Source: Pseudocercospora fijiensis CIRAD86 (lineage: Eukaryota > Ascomycota > Dothideomycetes > Mycosphaerellales > Mycosphaerellaceae). From it: a stretch of 64,000 nucleotides of DNA. The notes under the pieces were generated by a model, which ran no database searches, was not told where the DNA came from, and saw only the letters and a program-made list of their open reading frames with translations. This document shows positions 22,371 to 31,625 of the stretch, in pieces (the first letter of the stretch is position 1; each line of letters begins with the position of its first letter). Location: assembly GCF_000340215.1 (NCBI RefSeq), contig NW_006921537.1, positions 496,001 through 560,000 of the forward strand. Reading direction: 5' to 3'. A program made the position numbers and the translations under genes.

Positions 22371-22534
22371 TATTACGGGGTAACCCGCTAGTTCTAGCTA
22401 TTTCTCGATGCCTAAGGCATCCGCTAAGAGTCTTAGCGCCGAGTGTCCTTAAGACCTCGCGCGTGCTTCCTCTTCCGCTCGATAGCGATCTAGTATTCGA
22501 TACGTTTAAACTATACCCTTTAGTCCCTATATTA
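22371..22534 (+). repeat. 3' LTR of element C
   Basis: 164 bp, matching 15360-15523. It is followed by AGGGG, the second copy of the target duplication. Confidence 0.92.
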
Positions 22535-23560
22535 AGGGGCGAGAGGACTATATCGACGTCTCTTCCCTATAGTTCCTTCCTAAATTTTTAGGGGCCTAGG
22601 AGTTAGTAGAAGGCGAATTAGTAACCTACGAGAGTTAGGAGACTATCGATAATGCTAACGAAGAGGGGATTAAAGAGATAGGCCGAGGGGATAATAATAA
22701 TGCCGACTCTGCTTCGGTTTTAGTTTCTATTAAGGCTGTCCGATTTACTAGCTAACAAATCGGTCGAGTAGGACCTCCTCGACCTAAGGAACTTTACTCT
22801 ATCCCTAATAATGTAGACCTTTCCGTAGTTACCCGTTCCTTTGCCGTCGTTCCCGCTATTTACATTTAAGTTACTATCGGAAGCTATAGTTAGCAGTTGC
22901 TAGCAATGCTTAATAATAGTTTAGAGTTACTTATTATAAGTAAGCGCTAGGCTAAACAGCTCCGACTACTAATAAACAGAGATATTTCCCTTAGCATATA
23001 AGGAGTAAATAGGGAGGTTGCGCTAGTAGGTGCCTACTATAATATTATAGTAGACGCTTTCGGCATATGCTTTTCCTTTACCTTCTAGATTGCCGCTAAC
23101 CCGAACACGCTAATTATTCTAGGTCGTCTATAGTCTCGTATAACCCGGGGTATCTAGCGCAACTGCGACGATAGCTTCTAGGAAGGAACTATCGCTAACT
23201 AGAAGGGCAACCGAGTCGTATTTACTAGTTATGTCGGAAACACTAGCTATAAGTCCTACGAGGATATCCTTGCTGCTTCTAAGCGCTCTTCGGGAAACGC
23301 TATAGCGCGGTTGTAAGACCGGCAATCTACGCTATAAGTTAATGTAGCTTAAATAGGTTATATCTAGAAGTGCGCCGCTCCGTACGACAAGGCTAGTTTC
23401 TAGGCTCTATACTAAGGAGACGAATACTCGAAGCGATAGCGAGCATAATAGTACAACGACTACCTAGTACACGAATCTCGGTAATAATACTATCGTAGGC
23501 ATCGCCGCCGGAAGCAGATCTACCTAAGCCCGAATCCGAACTAACTAATTAGAACGCCGA
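22535..23560 (+). pseudogene. Element B protease part of gag-pro
   Basis: This continues the frame broken at 15359. After an acidic spacer it reads SVVTRSFAVVPAIYI, VTIGSYS--LLAMLNNSLELLIISKR, and later NTLIILGRL, resembling a retroviral-type aspartic protease in which the D-[ST]-G active site has become N-N-S (positions about 22,905-22,920), consistent with RIP of GAT and GGT codons. It ends just before the second 27-bp palindrome. Confidence 0.6.
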
Positions 23561-23561
23561 G

Positions 23562-23588
23562 CTAATACTACCCCGGGGGTATTATTAG
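23562..23588. promoter_or_regulatory. 27-bp palindrome 2, between gag-pro and pol
   Basis: CTAATACTACCCC followed by GGGGGTATTATTAG is a nearly perfect palindrome. It lies between the protease frame and the RT frame of element B. Confidence 0.85.
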
Positions 23589-26500
23589 GAATCTAACGTT
23601 TTCGCCGGAATTATAAATCAGGATTACTAGCTACATACCTACCGACTTAAGGAGACTTCTAATAAAGTTTACGCGCTGTTCTATTACGCTAATCTCTAGG
23701 CCTAACGTTAAAAGGAGAGGGCTCGGGTATTACGAGCGGTTAGTATATATACCCTATATAAGAGGGTAGCTAATAAGATCAAGCCTGTAAAGGGCAGCGT
23801 ATATATAACCGATAGGTCCAATCCTAGCGGAAATCCTAACTAGCGACAAAAGTGCCTTAACCGCGAAGCGATGTTAACACCTAGGGATAGTCTATACGAC
23901 TAGAGGTATATTACTAAAAAGTTCTCTACTATTCCTAAGGGATCGAGGCTAACGCCGGAGAGACTAGCGAACATTAAACCTAGCATCGAGCTTTCGGATT
24001 TTAAACTGGATTTGCTATACGAGCTTCTGTATAACCGCGAGGCTATGTTAGTATATAACTTTACGCATCTAGGTAGGATTAACCCGGAGGTTGCCCCTCT
24101 ATAGAGGATCCGAACGATCGAGTATAAGCCTTAGGCTTACCTAGGGTTCAAGCTAAACCTAAGCCTAAGAGGTGTAGTTAAGGACATAATACGGCAGCGT
24201 GTAAAGGCTAGCACCTTAGAGCCTTCCTATGCCTCGTATCGCAACCTATACTTCCTAGTTTAGAAGAAGATAGCTCCTAGGGAACTAAAGAAGTACCGTC
24301 TAATTAACGCTATATAGAAGTTTAACGCAGTTACGATTAGAGATGCTAACCTCCCTCTAGAGACTAATAGGTTCTCGGAAGCTTTTGCTAACTATATTGT
24401 AGCCTTACTAGTTAATGTTTTCTCGGGCTATAACTAGATCCCTCTCTATCCTAATAGCCGCGACCTTACTAGTTTCGAGACACCTCTTAGGCTATATAGA
24501 CAAACTACCCTTCTATAAGGGGCAACTAACTCCGTAGCCTAGTTCGTTCGTATTATAAACTAAGTCCTCGCGGCCTATATCTCCTATATAGCGATGCCTT
24601 TCCTTAACGACATCGGCATTAAAGGGCCTAAAACTAGGTACGATAATAAAGAAGTAGAGCCTAGTATCCGTAGGTTCTTTCTCGAATACATTTAGAACCT
24701 CGATAGTGTCCTCTACGACCTAGAGCGAGCTAACCTAACGGTGTATAGGGAGAAGCTTTAGCTCCTATACAAACGAATAAACATTGTCGGGTTTGTAACT
24801 AATAAGAACGGCTACTATCCTAACAATATACGGGTCCTAAAGATTGTGTCCTAGCCCGACCCTACCTATTAGAAAGATGTCCGGATCTAGCTTAGAGTAG
24901 TCTCCTACTTCCGTATCTAGGTCGAAAACTTTGCGTTAGTATATAAGCCTTTATACGCCTTGCTTAAGAAGGATATAGAGTTTAAATAGACCTCCGTTTA
25001 CTAAGCCGCTAAGGACAAGGTTACTAAGGCACTTGTTAGCGCGCCTACGCTTACCTCTATTAACTACTCGGAAGGCGTAGGTCTGCTAATTGTTGCTATC
25101 GACTCGAGCGGGGAAGGCTACGGCGAGATACTAATATAGTATAATCGTAAGGAGCCCTCCTTACGTTACCCTATCCGGTACGAGTCCGGTCTATAGAAAC
25201 CTATCGAGGCCCGATACGATACTAGTAAGCGAGAGTGCCTTAGTGTCTATAAGGCTCTTAAGAAGTTCCGACCTTAGCTCTTTAGAGTGTTCTTTTACCT
25301 AGAAGTCGACGCTTAGACACTAGTCTATTAACTCAACCGTATAGCCTCCGACCTGCCTAACTCTACGATAGCTCGGTAGGTTGCCTAGATCTATTTGTTT
25401 AATTTCGACGTCTTCTATATTCCTAGCAAGAAGTATACTAGACCGGATAGCCTTTCTAGAAGGCCTACTATAGAAGAAGACATTGCCGAGATAATAGAAG
25501 AAGAGGATATCGACGCGGTTATTAACCGCATCTTCTTTACTACCTTCTATATTAACGCTATACCGGTAATTACTAGGTCTACTGCCGACGACTAACCTAG
25601 TAACTAGCCTAACGAAGACCCTACTACTAATAGCGAGGACTAGGACAATGCTAAGGCGGGCGAACTAGGTAGGGATAATATCCTTAATAGGGTCTACTCC
25701 GACGACTCCTATAATATCGCCTACTTCCTTACCTATACGAAGAGAGCTCCCGGTCTATTAAAGAGTTAATACCGCCGTATTATTCGCTATTCTTAGAGGT
25801 TCCTTATTAAGGATCGCATCCTTTAGCGATAGGCTATAGTTAATGCACCGCTCTAGCGTATTATTAACGATCTAGCAGCCCGATAGGAAATCCTTCGTTC
25901 CGTTTACGATAAGCTCGGCTACCGGGCGGCGGAGGGCACCTTCGATATCCTTCGTCGTCGCTACTAGTAGGACGGCGTATAGGCTAATGTCTCCCGCTAC
26001 TATAAGAGCTATCCTAAGTGCAACTTTAGGAACAGCTACCGACGTCTAGGAGAACTGCGTATCCCTACTACCTAGTTAGTTAGGGAGCGGTAGTATAGCG
26101 ATAGGGTCTATCTTAGCCGCAATAATAGCCTATATATTATTCGAGAGGGTCTTTCTCGATAGCCGGAGGCCTATTATTTCTATAAAGGTTGCGGTGCTAT
26201 TAATGCCCGTAATATAGCTACCTTCCTATTTAAGGATCTGTTTTGCCGCTAGGGAACACCTTACGAGGTTATCTTAGACAACGTATAGCCAGAGGCCTAT
26301 TATTTCTACAAAGGTTGCGGTGCTATTAATGCCCGTAATATAGCTACCTTCCTATTTAAGGATCTGTTTTGCCGCTAGGGAACACCTTACGAGGTTATCT
26401 TAGACAACGCTACGAACAATATAGCTAAGGAGGTTTAAGTACTACTTGTTTCGTATAGGGCGAAGAATGTTCGCATCTCCCTATACTATCCCTAGTCGAA

Positions 26501-27490
26501 TGCTATTATTAAGCGCGGCTATCGGTCGTTAATTGATGCCCTATCTAAGATAACTAATAGTAGCGATAGGTTCGTTCCTATATCTATCCGCGTTCTAGCC
26601 CTTCTCTAAGCGGATCGAACTACTATTGTCGATACGACTAGACTTACGCTAGTAGAGCTTATAATTAGAAGGGACGCCGTTCTTCCGATTGAATTGTCCT
26701 ACCGTACGTATAGCGTTTACGACTAGGGGTCTGTTCGTACTAGGGTAGATCTTCTTGCCCTATAGGCTAAGGCTCTTAAGGATATAACTACGACTTCTTA
26801 AGAGGGTCTTACTCGACAACGTCGGCTTCGAGAAGAGGCGAAGTAGTATTTTAATAACTATAATGCTGTTAATTAGGAACCTCTAAAGGTTGGCGATATA
26901 GTCCTTCTATACCGGTCCGAACTAGAGTATAGTTACTCCTATAAGCTAGCCTTTAAGTAGAAGGGTCCTTATAGAGTAAAGGAGGTCCTTTACTCGGGTT
27001 CCGTATACCTTCTTTAGGAGCTAGATAGTGCTACCTTAAAGCACTCTCACCCTCGGGCTAATCTAAAGAAGATCGTTAAGTTACGCGAACCTGCCCGCCC
27101 TCCGCCGACTAAGGAGGAAGTTAGTGCCTCTATAGACCCTCTACCGTCCTTAGATACCTATCGGGAGGAGGATCCTACCGCTATTATAGATCCTATTCTG
27201 CCTAGGAACTATGCCTATCCCTAGGTTCGTCTTAGTAAGCTATTAGGAATAACTTAAGAACAGAGGGAGGGTTATATACGGATTAACTATATATAGAGCG
27301 TTTCCGATGTTAATTCCGATTCTAATAGTAAACTAGACTTCTAGCTATCTAACTCTAACTCCGAGGAACCTAACTAGTCTAGCGACGAAGACCGCCTAGA
27401 ATTATAGCTAGATCCCGAGACTAAATAATTGCTTGCTCTTCCTTACCTTTGCCTGCCTCTACTACGTTACTTCCTTGCTCTTATCGATCG
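23589..27490 (+). pseudogene. Element B pol: RT, RNase H, integrase, RIP-decayed
   Basis: RT at about 23,960-24,950: ELSDFKLDLLYELLYNREAM, LRGVVKDIIR-RVKASTLEPS, KKYRLINAI, LVNVFSGYN-IPLYPNSRDL, ATNSVA-FVRIIN and AMPFLNDIGIKGPKTRYDN (the FLDD box with the first Asp altered). RNase H follows (GLLIVAIDSSGEGYG) with FDVFYIPSKKYTRPDSLSRRP at 25,410-25,455. Integrase covers about 25,800-27,000, with GTPYEVILDN as the second catalytic Asp, then SLYYP-SNAIIKRGYRSL and a C-terminal GDIVLLYRSELE / KGPYRVKEVL segment. This belongs to a fungal Gypsy lineage with the DIG-KGP RT signature. An in-frame 126-bp duplication lies in the integrase core. Confidence 0.85.
26161..26412 (+). repeat. 126-bp in-frame tandem duplication in integrase
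   Basis: 26161-26286 and 26287-26412 are almost identical. Each encodes 42 codons including the GTPYEVILDN block with the second catalytic aspartate. The copies differ at only a few sites, so it is either a recent duplication or an assembly artefact. Confidence 0.9.
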
Positions 27491-27694
27491 TTCTCCGCGC
27501 TATTAATATAGTACCGCCCTATACCTTTAGTCCTTACCTATTGTCTGTTCCTACTAATGTTTATACTCTCGTTTGTTGCTTTTAGTTTATCCTGTTATTG
27601 TCTTTTGCTTTTGCCTTTACCTTCGATTAATGTTACTATAACTTTATTCCTTCGCTCTTGTTTCCTTAGATAGAACTATACGAGGCGTGTTTTC

Positions 27695-27721
27695 CTAATA
27701 ATACCCCGGGGGTAGCATTAG
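27695..27721. promoter_or_regulatory. 27-bp palindrome 3, after pol
   Basis: CTAATAATACCCC followed by GGGGGTAGCATTAG. Located about 200 bp after the end of the integrase frame of element B and upstream of its third ORF. Confidence 0.85.
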
Positions 27722-28573
27722 GAAGATAGCCGAACCTAACCCTCTACCCTTCTAGGACTACTTCCCTCTAGATTCCTAGACTCTAGCAACCTTCCTTAAG
27801 TAATAACGATAATAAGATACTCTACTAGAGGATGTTCCTGCCCTAATTAGCACTAGCTATATAGGATACTAAGAAAGGGAGGATCCCTCTCCCTTCCTAG
27901 CTCTTAGATAGACGTAGCAACCTAGGCCTATAGCCTCTAAGAATAGGGACCTTAGGCCGCTAAGCTTAGTATCTAGAAGAAAGAAGAACGCACGGGCTAC
28001 GTTTATATGCCTACTACTATAAAAGGTAATGCTACATCTATAACGATAGTACTATAGGCTAATACAAGCTACGCTAGGCCTAGGCGATTTGCTCCTAGTT
28101 GCCGAGTATCTCTAGAGAAAAGCTAATGCTACCCTAGGGATATTATTAGTCCCGCTAGCCTTACTACTATAGATTACTACTAGGTACTCGAACTAACTAG
28201 TTACATTTCGAGTGCGCGGGAATCTACGAAAGCTAGAGGTTAACAAAGGCGCGTAGTCGCTACTAGCAATTAGCTAGATCGATTGTCAAACTTTAGCCGC
28301 CCTACTAATAAAAGAGTCTCGTATATAGCTTCACTTTTTAGGGTCTATATATAATCGTTATCCGTTTGCTTTACCGGAACATACGGACTACGCTACCTTC
28401 GTACCCTATTTAAGGCGAGCCTTCTAAGCTCTTTCTTCTACTCGAGTACTAACTAACTTACTACCGCCTACCCCCCCCCCCCCTTTTCTATCTAAACTCT
28501 TTAATTATTATTAATAAGCTACGAACGTTTTTGCAAGCTCGTTACTAACTCCTTTCCGCTCCGGTCGACTAAG
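27722..28573 (+). other. Spacer before the third ORF of element B, with C13 run
   Basis: No ORF is supported over 850 bp. A TATA-like stretch (TCTATATATAATCG near 28,341) is followed about 130 bp later by 13 C residues (28471-28483) and a pyrimidine-rich leader before the ATG at 28574. This arrangement looks like a fungal pol II promoter and would give the third ORF its own transcript. That is inference. Confidence 0.4.
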
Positions 28574-31170
28574 ATGTCTTCCGGCGCCCTAAATCCGCTA
28601 GGCGCTAGCAGTAGTAGCAACCTACTAGCCCTAAACCTAGGCGTACTAGTCCCGATCGAAGCCCCCTCCGATAGCGCCTTAGCTGCTATAACTAGCCTCG
28701 AGCACTACTTCTAGATCGTTACCGCCCTTAAAGACCCTTAAGAGAAGATCTAGAACGCTCGTACCCTACTACGCGTTATTAATAGGAACATTAAGAAGGC
28801 TACTATCTTAGTTACGTACGGTATAAATAACTTGCGTTAGTCTATCGGTAAGCGTGTCTTTAAGCGCGAGGTCCTTAACGATATAGATATCGAACAAGCC
28901 TTTCCTATCGTCTATAGCCTCGAGATAGCGGGTACCTAGATTCGCTTACGCTTTAAGACCCTCGANNNNNNNNNNNNNNNNNNNNNNNNNNNNNNNNNNN
29001 NNNNNNNNNNNNNNNNNNNNNNNNNNNNNNNNNNNNNNNNNNNNNNNNNNNNNNNNNNNNNNNNNNNNNNNNNNNNNNNNNNNNNNNNNNNNNNNNNNNN
29101 NNNNNNNNNNNNNNNNNNNNNNNNNNNNNNNNNNNNNNNNNNNNNNNNNNNNNNNNNNNNNNNNNNNNNNNNNNNNNNNNNNNNNNNNNNNNNNNNNNNN
29201 NNNNNNNNNNNNNNNNNNNNNNNNNNNNNNNNNNNNNNNNNNNNNNNNNNCTACGGAGATATAGGCTTAAGCCCGTCGCTCGACCCGTACCCGTAAGGTC
29301 CCTTAGGAAGTTGAGGACGAGCGCGCTAAGGCCGAAGCAGCGCGTAAGAAGGCATTGTATGCTCGCTAGGCCCTCCGTAAGGCTACTAAGAAGTATAGCG
29401 CCCCTTCTAGGGCTAACTATAGTACTAACTATAGTAACTCGGATATTAATATACTAGATATACTACTAGAAGATATCTCCTCCGAAGGCTCCTTTAGCGA
29501 GCGTAGAGATAGAGGGCTCTCGCCGATCCTATTAACTAAGAACATCTATAGTTCTTATAAGGGCGACTCTATTACGCACCTTATTACTAAGATCGATATA
29601 GTTCCTAAAGCCGATATAGGCAAAGCTCCTACCGCCCTATCTATCTATTAATAGCTCGACGACCTTAGCAAGCTAGGAGAAGAGCCGTTCTCTATATATA
29701 CTAACTATGTTAAGAAGGCCGCTAAGGTCTATAGTCTCTATGCTAGTGCTAAGGCGATTGTCCTCGTCGGCCGCCTATTAAAGATTAGTCGCGAGGTTCC
29801 TAATTAAGACGCCTTCGCTACCCTTAAGGCTAATTAGGCCTATACTAACTAGTTTCCTAGACGCCCTGTTGCCGCCCCGATATCTCTAGGACTCTACGCG
29901 TTTAACCCTACTAGTACTATTACTCGCGCCCTTACGCTAACGGATCGCTAGAGCAAGTTCGTTACCGGTATCTTTAGCTAAGGCACTTCCTTCGACCGCT
30001 TTCGCTAGACTAGCAATACTATCTTCCCTTAAGTCTTTAGCTAGTTGCAAGAGCCTCGTAGAGTATATCTTCCTTTCCTTATCGACCTAATATAGGAGGA
30101 GTTTGAAATATACCTTTAGTATATACGTACGATGCCTAAGTCTAAGCAGGAAGGCCGCAATGCCCTTTAAACTTACGGTATAAGCAACTAAATCGTCCGC
30201 TAGCACCCTGCCCTATAGCTCTTAGCTGTCGCCCTTCGACCTAATTACGTATACGAGCTTATCTCTATCCCTAAGCCTACTAAGTTCTTTAAGGTTAGCG
30301 GTACTTATAAAAACTGTCCTTCTAAGGAGTCTACTCGTCTCGGACAAGATATAGTTAAGCTCGCAGCTAGCGAGGGTGCTAGTTACCTACGCATTAAGGT
30401 CTATCTTATATCTAAGGATAAGACTAGCTACTCTACTATTATCGAAGGCATGCATTAGCCCGAGGTCTTTACGAACTAGGTTGAGAAGCTTAAGGCTCGT
30501 AGCCTAGTCCCGCTAAGCAAGATCGGCAAGCTTACTAATAAGCACCTTACTAACGACGACCTCGACTATATATTCGATAGTTAGCCTAATAGTAAGGGGC
30601 GTAAGGCAGAGTAGATCCTCAACCCTCTAAAGGAGTACAAAGTCTCTATTTAGATACTATACCTACTATATAGTAATCTAAAGACTAAGAGCAACCGCAT
30701 ATTAATTAACCTAGGCTACTCTCGCGTTATCGACGGTACTAAGGTTAAGGGTTACGATAACTTAACCGTCGCTAAGGTTGCTAAGGCGTACCGCAATCTA
30801 ACCGCCCTTCTAGGTTCGAATACCTTCGTACCGTTCCCCTTCCCTACCGCTATCTTAGTCGAAGGCCTTAGTTACATCTCCGACGCCCTAGTTAGTAGGA
30901 TTCCTTAGTTAAGTTACGTTATTTAGAACGAAGTTAAATAGATCCTCTAGCTTAATAACGAGGGAATTAAGGAATATCTATACGATTAGGAGAATACTAC
31001 GAAGGAAAAGGCTGCTAACCTCCTCGTTAATTAAGCTTTCTACGAGGGATAGTACTTCGGTGCTAACAGCTTTAACGTATACGGAGGAGATTTCGAGAAC
31101 CGACTAGTAGATAAGGTTATTGCTAGTAAGGATTACGGCGCGTTAAAGTAATAGTAGGTCTATATAGTAT
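28574..31170 (+). pseudogene. Third ORF of element B, unrecognised, RIP-decayed, gap inside
   Basis: ATG at 28574 opens a frame (MSSGALNPLGASSSSNLLAL) that runs to the assembly gap at 28966. After the gap (29251) one long frame reads through TAG/TAA to about 31,150, roughly 630 codons. Visible segments are a KAEAARKKALYAR coiled-coil-like region, SIYTNYVKKAAKVYSLYASA, FEIYL-YIRTMPKSK, SYLRIKVYLISKDKTSYST and NRLVDKVIASKDYGA. There are no membrane helices, no signal peptide and no motif I can place. It lies downstream of pol where some LTR elements carry an env or accessory gene, but nothing supports an envelope. It is bracketed by palindromes 3 and 4. Confidence 0.6.
28966..29250. other. Assembly gap (N run)
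   Basis: 285 unknown bases within the third ORF of element B. The true gap length may differ. Confidence 0.99.
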
Positions 31171-31210
31171 TGCTTAGGAAGTTGTTTTTATATAATTATA
31201 GTATCTAGGA

Positions 31211-31237
31211 TTAATGCTACCCCGGGGGTATTATTGC
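31211..31237. promoter_or_regulatory. 27-bp palindrome 4, after the third ORF
   Basis: TTAATGCTACCCC followed by GGGGGTATTATTGC, the same palindrome with changed outer bases. It lies about 105 bp before the 3' LTR of element B. Confidence 0.8.
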
Positions 31238-31342
31238 GGAGTTGTAAAAATGGCCTTAGCTAAGAACGCTAAGGATACGCATATATTTGTTTTAAGCGCG
31301 CGATATAAAGCGTATCTAGTTAGATACGAAGAAAGGGAGGGA

Positions 31343-31621
31343 TATTAGCTAGTAACCGGCCCTATACCTATAGGCTAGTTTTAAGCCTATATAAGAGGCC
31401 TCCTTCTATATTATAGATAGATTATTAACCTCGTATAGCACATTGTTTATGTTACACTTCTATAATGCCTATATTATAGGGCCCTAGTCATTAGCCTAAG
31501 CGATAGTCTCGTTATCCTATCTTACTAAATATAGCTACCTATATTGCTATAGGTTATATTACCCTCGGTAGCCTATACTATTGCTATAAGTAGTAGTAGT
31601 AGTATTAGTTTCCGTCCTTTA
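31343..31621 (+). repeat. 3' LTR of element B
   Basis: 279 bp, matching 12192-12470. It is preceded by a purine tract, GAAGAAAGGGAGGGA, and followed by GCGG, which also precedes the 5' LTR. Confidence 0.9.
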
Positions 31622-31625
31622 GCGG

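Larger units (their letters stand above)
15360..22534 (+). mobile_element. Element C: complete Gypsy-type LTR retrotransposon inserted in B
   Basis: The element has 164-bp LTRs at 15360-15523 and 22371-22534. It is flanked by AGGGG at 15355-15359 and 22535-22539, a perfect 5-bp target duplication. A run of twelve G residues (22356-22367) just before the 3' LTR is the polypurine tract. The order gag, protease, RT, RNase H, integrase is that of Ty3/Gypsy elements. Both LTRs differ only at a few positions, mostly transitions. It is the youngest of the nested elements, and RIP has inactivated all its frames. Confidence 0.9.
12192..31621 (+). mobile_element. Element B: LTR retrotransposon with three ORFs, split by element C
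   Basis: Element B is bounded by 279-bp LTRs (12192-12470 and 31343-31621) that begin TATTAGCTAG and end CCGTCCTTTA, consistent with TG...CA termini altered by RIP. GCGG lies directly outside both ends (12188-12191, 31622-31625), a probable 4-bp target duplication. A purine tract (GAAGAAAGGGAGGGA) sits just before the 3' LTR. With element C removed, the internal region is about 11.7 kb, long for a Gypsy element. It holds gag-protease, RT-RNase H-integrase and an extra ORF. A 27-bp palindrome separates the ORFs. Confidence 0.82.

Noticed and set aside
28574..31170. Envelope gene in element B
   Set aside because: Position after pol suggested it, but there is no signal peptide, membrane helix or glycoprotein-like Cys pattern.
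13144..31237. Palindromes as LTR termini or inverted repeats of separate small elements
   Set aside because: No longer similarity extends on either side of the four sites, and each coincides with an ORF border.
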